Source: Anaeramoeba ignava
Taxonomy: Eukaryota; Metamonada; Anaeramoebidae
Length of the DNA: 64,000 nt
Direction of reading: 5' to 3'
Assembly (NCBI GenBank): GCA_028826165.1
Contig: JAPDFW010000063.1
Location: forward strand, 620,001 to 684,000
Each line of letters starts with the position of its first letter. The stretch's first letter is position 1. Below are positions 55,323-64,000 of the stretch, one piece after another. The notes below the pieces were generated by a model that was not told the DNA's origin, ran no database searches, and was given only the letters and a program-made list of their open reading frames with translations. Position numbers and translations under genes: made by a program.

Positions 55323-58300
55323 TTAGTTTGATTCTAAATTATCTTCGCAAAATCTGTAAAAATGAACTAATTTTGATAATTTTAATTTTGGAAAGTTTTC
55401 AAACTTTTTTATATCTTCAAAAGTAATGAATTCATTATCAAATAATTCATTAAAAATTTCATCTTCTTTAATTGATTTAGGTTTTTTTGGTTTTTCTATT
55501 AAAATTTTAACTAATTTATCTAAACCTTCAAATAATTTGTTTTTAATTTTAGATTCCAATTTTTGGAATTCTGTTTTAATTGTTTGCTTTTCTTGAAGTG
55601 ATAATTGTTCTTGATATTCTTCAGGTAAAACTCGAGAAGGATGATTTAATTCTTTAACAATTTTATCAGATTTATCAATGTTTTTGTTTAATTTTTGTAA
55701 GGAGAATTGATGAATTTTATGAAATAAATTTGATTCTTGTTTTTCTTGTTGTTCTTGTTTTTCTTGTTTTTCTTTTTCTTTATAAATTTGATCAAAAGGA
55801 AGAAGAAATGTATCAATTGTTTTAAAATCTGGATTTAAATCATCTAAATAATATATTTCCCATTTTTCTTCAAAACAAATTCGGAATGTTTGATTTTCAC
55901 TTGATGAAAGATGAACAAAAAGAATAATAGTTTGTCTTTCTTTTTTCTCAAAATTTTCATTAGATTCAATTAAACTTTTAATATGTTGAAATGATTTCAT
56001 AATGTTTTTATCTGAAGATATTTCGAATTGAATGAAAATTGCTTTTTTATTTTCTTCTTTTAAATGAGAATTAATTGAGTTATTAAAATCATCTGTTTTC
56101 TCAAAATTTGTAATATTGATTATTGTGTAATTTTTGGTTTCATTTTTATAAAGTTCTCTAAATCAAATGGTGGTGAATTTGTTAAAATAATCAAATTATT
56201 TTCCTTTTCATTTTCCTTTTTTGATATTTTATCAAGTAAATCTTTTAAATCTGATGCTGTGTTTTGACTATAATTATCCAAATCTTTTTGAAGTGTTTCT
56301 TCAAATTCATTCAATTTTTCATGCTTTTCTTGTTTTTGTATTAAATGTTTTTTAAGATGAATCATTGTTCCTAATTTAGCAATTTTGTGCCAATAATCTT
56401 GATGAGGAATTGTTTTTTGTTTTGTTAATTTTGATTCTTTTTCTTGTAATTTGAATGAAAGAGAAGAAATTAAATCAGGATGGAAACCTGCTAATAATTG
56501 TGATGTTTTTGTTGATGTTATTTTTTTGATGTTTCCAAAATAATTTTGGATTTCTTGTTGATAATTTTTCCCTATCTCATTAAGAATATCATTTGAAGTA
56601 ACAAGTTGTTTTTCAAATTGATTTAAAATTGCTGGTGATAAATCTGTATAAGCTCTTTCTTTAGGCATAATAACAACAATTCTTGATGCTGGATTAATAA
56701 ATACTCTTGTTGTTGATGCTCCAAAACTTATATTTGAAATGTATTTATTCCCAATAACTGTGTATCTTTGATTTAATACATCATATAATGGTTCAAATAA
56801 TTGTTCTTGATTACATAAAACAATAATATTTGTATCAGCAATTAAATTGGCAACATTTTTCAAATCATGATAAGTTTGAATTTCTTTATCTTCATTGAAA
56901 TATGATCCATATAAAAGTTTAATGTTTCTTTCTTTAATATCTTTTTTCAATTTTTCAATAATTAATGGAAGAATTGTCATTTCTTCACAAATTATCATTA
57001 TGTGTCTTGATTTTATTTCTTGTTCATTTGGATTAATTTCTAAATTATCAGTAATTAGATTCATTGTTGATTTTTTTTCCATTATCTCATCATTCCAATA
57101 ACCATATTTTTTTAATAATGGTTGGATAATCTCATCAAAAAATTTTTTAGATGCTCCTCCAAAATTTCTGAGAAATGATTGAAAAACAATTTCTAAAATT
57201 TCTTGTTTTGAACATTCATTTTTCTTACCTTTCTCTTTTTTATCTTTCATATCATATCCAATCATTTTAATTAAATAATAAAAATCTCTTAATCCAAAGA
57301 AATTTTCCCTAATTATTCTTTCTTCACTTTCTTCAGTTTTTTTGATTTTTTTTTGTTGTATTTGAAATATTTCAAAATAAATTTCTGCAAGTTTTTCTGG
57401 TATTTTGAATTCTTTTTTACTTGGTTTATAAATTGATTCAATGAAAATTGATCCAAAAATTGATTTTCCTGTTTCTTTTAATTCTTCTTTATCTGGATCA
57501 TTTTTGAAGAAATATTCCTCGATTTGTTTTACTTGCATCAAGTTTCCAATTTGAAATTGCAATAACTGGGAATTTGTCTTCATCTCTTCTTGCATCTTGA
57601 TCAGATAATTCAAGTTCTTTATGTAATACTTTTAATGGGAATTCTGGATTCATTTCTGCAAGTGCAACTTCATCTAATAAAACAACTGGAACATTTCCTC
57701 TTCTTTGATATTGAAATTCTTGAAATTCTTCATATTCTAAATTTTCTAAATATTCTCTTTGTTGTTGTTTATAGTTTCTTGCTTGTTCAAATATTTTTTC
57801 TATAGCTCTTGGTGTTGTTTGAGGTGAACATTGTAATGGGAAAACTTGAATTCTTTTAAGTTTTCCTTCTCTAACATATTCATTATTTGATGAATTACTT
57901 AACCAATTCTTTAAAATATCGATTGATAATGATTTTGAAGTTCCTAATTTTAATTTTAATTTTAATTTTAATTTTAATTTTAATTTTAATTTTAATTTTT
58001 AATTTTAATTTTAATTTTAATTTTAATTTTAATTTTAATTTTAATTTTAATTTTGATTTTAATTTTAATTTTAATTTTAATTTTAATTTTAATTTTAATT
58101 TTAATTTTAATTTTAATTTTAATTTTAATTTTAATTTTAATTTTAATTTTAATTTTAATTTTAATTTTAATTTTAATTTTAATTTTAAATTTACCTGGTT
58201 TTCCAATTATGAATAAAGGAATTTTGGTTTGAATACAAATAAATTCAACTAATAAATTTTCTGTTAATGCTTCATTTGGTATAATTCCTTGTGATTTTAA

Positions 58301-61300
58301 ATATGATTTATCATCAATATTCCTAAAGAATTGTGTTCTGAGTTGATTTATAGCTTCTAAAAATTCATTTGTTGTTGTTGGGAATGCTGGTTGAAGATAA
58401 TGAAAAAATGGAGTAATTTTAATATCTTGCAAAATATATGAATAATAATCTGATCTTAAATTATCTGGAAATCTACATCCATAACTTATAAAAATTGATA
58501 AAATAATTCCAATCATCATTTTCCTTTTCTTTTGTTGAAATTTAGATTGCTTCATTGCTCTAAATTCTTCAGGATCAATAAAAAGGTTAAGTGTTAAACC
58601 ATCATTCAAAAGATATTCCCAAATTTTAAGTGTTCTTGCTGCATCTCTAAGTGAAATTGGAGTTTTTATATCAAATAATTTTAATTTTGCAAATTGATGT
58701 GTTTTGGAAAGTAAATGCCTAAAAAGTTCAATTGATTCATTAATTTCATCTTGAGTAAATCCCCAATTATTCCTAAATTTTTGTTTAATCATTTCATTTA
58801 AATAAAGTTTTTCACTTTCATCATCAAGTGATCCAAAATCAAAAATATGATCAAAAAATGAATCAGGAATTTCTCTAACTCGATAAACAGCTTTTTTTAA
58901 TTTTTTAACTTCTTTTGATCTTTCTCCATAATCAAAAATTGATTTCAATTCGAATCCAAATTCTTTTTCAATTTCATTTTCATTTTCATTTTCATTTTGA
59001 TTATTATTGTTATTATTATGATTTTGATTTTGATTTTGATTTTCATTTTGATTTTGATTTTGATTTTGATTTTGATTTTGATTTTGATTTTGATTTTGAT
59101 TTTGATTTTGATTTTGATTTTGATTTTGATTTTGATTTTCAATTTGATTTTGATCTGCTTTTGCTTCGGCTTTTCTATAAGGATTTGCAATTGCAATAAA
59201 TTGAAATTCTTTTGGAACTGTTTTTCCTTTATAAATTCTATCAATAATTAAATTCTTCATTAATGAAATACATTCTTTGGAAGCTGTATTAAATTGATCA
59301 AAAATAAATATTTGTGGAATATTTTCTCTTCTATTTGCTAACTTTTCTTCAATTATTTCACTTATCATTTCTTCTGTTGTTCCTCCATGAATATCTAAAA
59401 TGTTTAAAGGTTTTCCAAGTAAATCGTTAAATAAAAATTTGATTAATCTTGTTTTTCCACATCCTGTTTCTCCTAACATAATAACTGGTAATCCTGAAGA
59501 TAATCTTTGTTGAATTAAAACACATTTGATAAAATTATCATTTGTTAATCTATAATTTAAATTATTGATAATATTTGGTAAAATAAGTAATCTATTTTGT
59601 GCATCTCCAATTTTTAAAAGCAAATTTAAATTTTCTTGAATTGAATATTGATTTTCTGTTGAAATAGGTCCAAATGAAATATTTCTCCCTCTTAATCTAC
59701 TTTTTATTTCTTCAGAAAAAAATGTTTTTGTGATTTCATTTCGAGAAAGAACTTTAAAATAATCAATTGGTTGTTCTCTTTGACTTCTTGAAAAAGCTAC
59801 AATTTGTGAATCTTTCATTTTTTCATCCCATGATAAAGATGTTGTAAATTTATTACATTGAGATTCTTTTTTAATAATTTCAGTTGAAGAAAATGATCTT
59901 TTATTAATTGTAGATATTGTTTCAATTATTAAATTTGAAATTGAATTTCTGAATTCTTGAGCCATTTCTCTTTTATTTGCAAATAATCTTGTTGTTTCTG
60001 GATAAAAATCATTCCAATCTTTAATTAATTTAATATAAAATCCAAATAAATTCCAAAAATTGTTTAATAACATAAAAGTTGCTTCATTTTCATTAATTCT
60101 ATTAATTTCAAGAGTTTTATCAAATAATTGTTTTAGATTATAATTTGAATTTAGTAAAATTTCATCTCTTTTTGCAAAATTTAGATTATTAAAATTTTCT
60201 TCTTTTTGGTTTAAAAAATTTGAACAAATCACGATATTTTCATTAATATTTTGAATAATAATTTGGTTTTCATCAATTTCATATTTATATTTGCAAATAG
60301 TTTCTGAATCTGTTTTGCATTCTTTTTGTTCAATAAATTTAAGAGATGGGAAATATTTTAATCCAAATTCAGAATCTTTAACTCGTGAATTTGGAATTTC
60401 AAAATAAAACAAGTGTTTTTCTGGTTCAAAAATGAAAGTAGAATCATCATTTGAACATCTTTTATCTTCAATATTTCCAAATATTAATAATAACCAAATT
60501 AACTCAACTGTTTCATTTCCAGCAGAATAAGCTAAATCAAAATGGAAACATTTTCTTGAATTTGGTGATTTTTGTTCTTCTTCTATTAATTTTTGTATTA
60601 ATGATTTTGGATCATCTTTGAGAATATCAATATGGCAATATTTATATGGATTTTTTTTATTTTTTGTTTTGGAATTGATTTCAAATAATTCTTTTCTAAT
60701 TTGGAATGTTTTACCAGAACCTGCTAATTTTGAAATGAATACTTTCATTTTTTTAGATCTTTCTGGAAATTTCTCTTCCCATTCTTTTTGAATAAATTTT
60801 ATTTGTTTTGATATTTTTGTTTCTTGATCATCTTTATTCTTCTTTTCTGCTTTTTCCAATTTAAATTCATTTTGAATTTGATCTTGTTTTAAACTTGTGA
60901 AGAAAGAACTCAAATAATTTCTTGTTTCATTTGAATTTTCTAATGAAAATAACATTATTGATTTTTGTTTTGCTTGTGAATTATGTCTTCTTGTTGTTTT
61001 AAGTTTTGAAATCAATTTTTTTTGTAATGTTTTAGAAAGTTTATGAGGAAAAATAATTGAAAATAATTGATCATCAATTAATGTTTGTGATTTTTTAAAT
61101 AAAATAATAAATCTGGAAATATCATCTTCAGTTGTGTTTTTGTTACAAAAAAGAATTTGTTCTTTTGTTGGGAATTTTTTTGTGTATTTAAGATATAATG
61201 TTGTGAGAAATTCATAAATTTCCATTTCTTTTTGAATTTGAATAACAAATATTGGTTCTTGATTTTGTGGTGGCCAATTTGTGGAAAATAATTTTTGAAG

Positions 61301-63040
61301 TTCATTTTGTGATTTTGATTGTTTTTTTTTTGTTTGAATATCTGCTAATTCTCTTTTGAAAGAACGGAAATCTTTTGATTCATCATTTTTATTTCTTTTC
61401 CATTTAAAATTTTCATCTATTCCTGATAAATCAAGAGATGGTCTTATTTTTTCAATTTCTTTTGATTCTTTTGATTTAAGTGCATTATAAATTTCTTTAA
61501 TTTGATCAAATTGATTTTCAAGTTTTTGATGTAATTCTTGAATAAATAATTTAAAATCTTCTTCTTCTTTTTCATTTCTTTCCCATTTAAATTCTGAATT
61601 AATTTTTGATAAATGAAGAATTGGTTCAATTTTTTTAATTTCATCTCCATTATTTGATTTAAGAGAATTGTAAATAATTTTGATTTGATCATAAGAATAA
61701 AAGAAACTGTAAAAATATTTTCTAATTACTTCTTTTTCTATTTCTGTCCATTCCTTTTTCAATTTTCTCATTTCATCAATTATATTTTGCAAACTGTTTC
61801 TTGATTTAATTTCATTTTTAATAGAATAGCCTTTAATGAATTTAGGATGAATTGATTTCTTGAAATGATCAAATAAATTAATCATTTCTTGTATAAGTGG
61901 AATATAACCAGTAAACTTTTGTACTTTTGTGTCTTTTTCTTCATTTTCAAGTAATAGCATATTAATATCAACAAAATCTTGTAAAGAAAATTTATTTTGA
62001 TCATTTTTCTCTTTTAATTTAAAAATTTCACATTCAAATTCAATTTCATCTTTAATTTCAAATTTAAATGTTTTATTGGGGTTAGATAAAATATTTTCTA
62101 AATTTTTGAATGCTTTTTGTTTAGGTGTTTCAAGTTTTTGTCTGATTAAATCAATAATTTCTGGTAACGAAATGAAAATTTGTTTAATAGTTCTTGATTG
62201 TTGATCTTGATTAAATCCAAGTGATGATTTCTTTTTCCAATTTTTTTCATTTTCTTTGATTAAATTAATTAATTTGCTTAAAGTTGTAATTCTTGATTTT
62301 TCTTCTGATAAAAATTTTTCAAGTCTACTTCTAATATAATCAAAAGGTGCTTCAAAAATAAAAAACTCTTCATCAATCAAATCCATTACATTACTCCAAT
62401 CGTCTGTATATTCTTTCATAAAATTGAATAATTGATCATTAAAAATTGGAACACCATCTCTTACTTCTTTTATAGGGAAAATATCTGAAAGGAATGAAAA
62501 AAATTCTGGATTTAAACCTTGAATAAATTTTTGATAAAGGTTATAAAATGATTCAACATATTTTAAACTTTTAGTTTCTATTGATTTTCCAAAAATTGAT
62601 TTAAATTCTTCAAATTCTTTATCTTTTAATTCAAATTTTTCACAAAAGTGAATAAAAACTGGATAATTTTGATTTGATTCTTTTCCAAATTCAAAAAAAG
62701 GAAAGTAAAGTGAATTTGAATGGATTTTTCTTTCTATTGAATCACCAAATTGAAGGATATTTTTATTGGAAGAATCTTCAGTAATAACAAAATAAAAAGG
62801 AACTTCTAATATTTTGTTTAAATCAAGTTGCAAATACCAAATTGATTCATTTTCGTTTAGTTGATCCATTTCATGAATTTCATTTTCATTTTCTTTTTCA
62901 ATTTCTTTTTCTTTTTCTTTTTCTTTTTGTTTTTGTTTTTGAGGAATAACAATGAAAACTTTTTCTTTTTCTTTTTTCTTTTTAGGATCAATTAAAAGGG
63001 AAATTTGAATTAAATTTTGTTTTAAATTATTTAATTCCAT
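55323..63040 (-). CDS. RNF213-like giant AAA+ protein without a visible RING (two frameshifts)
   Basis: Exon 1 (63040-58195) starts MELNNLKQNLIQISLLIDPK. After a long helical region it shows three P-loops: VFISKLAGSGKTFQIRKEL (about 60720), VIMLGETGCGKTRLIKFLF (about 59465), and FIIGKPG|TSKSLSI split by the intron 58194-57942. Walker B of the second module reads QIFIFDQFNTASKE, with Gln where the catalytic Glu is expected, followed by FIAIANPYRKA. The third has VPVVLLDEVALAEMN and VIAISNWKLDASKTNRG, diagnostic of RNF213. Further RNF213-like segments follow (NDPDKEELKETGKSIFGS, GASTTRVFINPASRIVVIMP, AILNQFEKQLV). Single-base losses in A-runs near 57513 and 56148 interrupt the frame; both repair cleanly. 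The product is about 2,490 residues and ends EDNLESN without RING cysteines. RNF213 is an E3 ligase/ATPase in lipid-droplet and antimicrobial ubiquitination; the role here is unknown. Confidence 0.85.
57942..58194. repeat. Intron of RNF213-like gene made of TTTTAA hexamers
   Basis: A 253-bp GT..AG intron placed inside a Walker A motif. Splicing joins GGAAAACCAG to GAACTTCAAAA and restores GKPGTSKS. The Lys-Ile or Lys-Leu open frames across it on both strands are repeat artefacts. Confidence 0.9.
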
Positions 63041-63485
63041 TTTTAAAAAAAAAATGAAAAAAAATGAATAAAAACTTTTTTATTTTTTTTATTTAAATTT
63101 AATTTTTTTGCCTGCATTTTATTTTAAATTAAATTTTTTTTATTTATTTTTTTTGGACACTTTTTTTCTTAATTTTTTTCAATTAGATCTATATTTAATA
63201 TTATTTGGATCATCTTTTAATGAAATGAATAAAATTAAATTTAAGAAAACAAATTACATTTTGAATTAACTTTTTTATTTTTTGCTTTTTTTTTTTTTAC
63301 AATTAATTGATTTCTTTATTAGAAAAAAATTAAAATAAAGTCAGACAACTCAAAAATAATTGTTTTTTAAATAATAAATTAAAAAACAATAAAAAGGAAT
63401 AATAAAATTTATTCAAAATTAATTTTAAAGAATTTTTTAATGGGAATTAATTAATTTAAATTATTTTATTTTTGAAAAAAACAAT
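63041..63485. other. Upstream region of the RNF213-like gene
   Basis: Contains AAAAAAATGAAAAAAAATGA right before the start codon (TCATTTTTTTTCATTTTT on the coding strand) and a TTTTTGCTTTTTTTTTTTT tract at about 63278. The rest is AT-rich DNA without gene signals. Confidence 0.45.
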
Positions 63486-63650
<165 letters not shown>

Positions 63651-64000
63651 ACCACAATCAATCCAACCAATTAATCAATACCAATCACAATCATCAATTA
63701 CCAATTACCAACCAATTAATCAAACCAATGTAAATACAATTACCAATCACCAATTAATTAATCAATTACTAATTACCAACCAATCAATCACAAATTCAAT
63801 AACCAATAATCAACCAATAATTATAATCCAACCAATTACCAAATTACCAATTACCAATTACCAACCAATAATACCAATAATAATACTATTAACCACTAAT
63901 AATTAATTAATTACAATAATATTACCAATTACCATTACCAATAATAATTACCAATAATAACCAATTAATAATAACTAATACCATCAATTTGTTATAATTT
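63651..64000. repeat. Degenerate ACCAATTA-rich low-complexity DNA at right edge
   Basis: An irregular mixture of CAATTACC, ACCAATAA and TTAATCAA words, likely an imperfect extension of the ATCA microsatellite. No gene signal. Confidence 0.7.

Noticed and set aside
57887..58216. Frames encoding FNFNFN or KLKLKL repeats on both strands
   Set aside because: They lie in the intron that splits a Walker A motif; splicing it out restores GKPGTSKS.

Overview
This is a very AT-rich nuclear window from a unicellular eukaryote. The evidence is GT..AG introns, mostly 60-130 bp but swelling to 1.8 kb where filled with satellite, and many eukaryote-specific genes packed 50-500 bp apart. Gene content includes dynactin Arp10, NOMO, CDC20, the exosome cap protein CSL4, a coronin-7-like protein, myotubularin, enkurin, CEP76, an RNF213-like AAA+ giant, and several BTB proteins with TLDc, RCC1 or ankyrin domains. 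The ciliary or centriolar genes (CEP76, enkurin) suggest a lineage that can build a flagellum. The abundance of BTB/TLDc/RCC1 proteins recalls amoeboflagellate genomes such as Anaeramoeba, but this assignment is an inference. The genetic code looks standard.

Layout, left to right: 3' part of a CEP76-like gene (+); Arp10 (-) with an apparent U12-type AT-AC intron; BTB-BACK-TLDc (-); NOMO (+); BTB-coiled coil-TLDc (+); BRCT protein (-); CDC20 (+); RCC1-BTB (-). A block of three paralogous ankyrin-BTB-BTB genes (+) follows; the third is decayed and invaded by TCAAAA-type repeats. Next come CSL4 (+), a two-propeller coronin (+), a 2.6-kb array of about 160-bp repeats, two coiled-coil genes (-), a HIT protein (-), a second satellite array, enkurin (+), myotubularin (-), an F-box/TMEM185-like membrane protein (+), a nucleolin-like four-RRM protein (-), an RNF213-like AAA+ protein (-), and an AT-rich right end with an ATCA microsatellite.

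The outstanding object is a 372-residue intein inside the myotubularin gene. It interrupts the catalytic P-loop immediately after HCSDGWDR, in an exon that stays open across it. It has N-terminal Ser, the TxxH block B, two degenerate LAGLIDADG-type motifs, and a block F/G ending in His-Asn before a Thr. Its motifs resemble DNA-polymerase-B inteins of giant viruses. Removing it restores a canonical myotubularin active site. I know of no described intein in a phosphoinositide phosphatase.

Many genes carry single-base frameshifts in A/T homopolymers. They look more like consensus errors in homopolymers than real decay, so I report the interrupted reading frames as single genes and mark each break.
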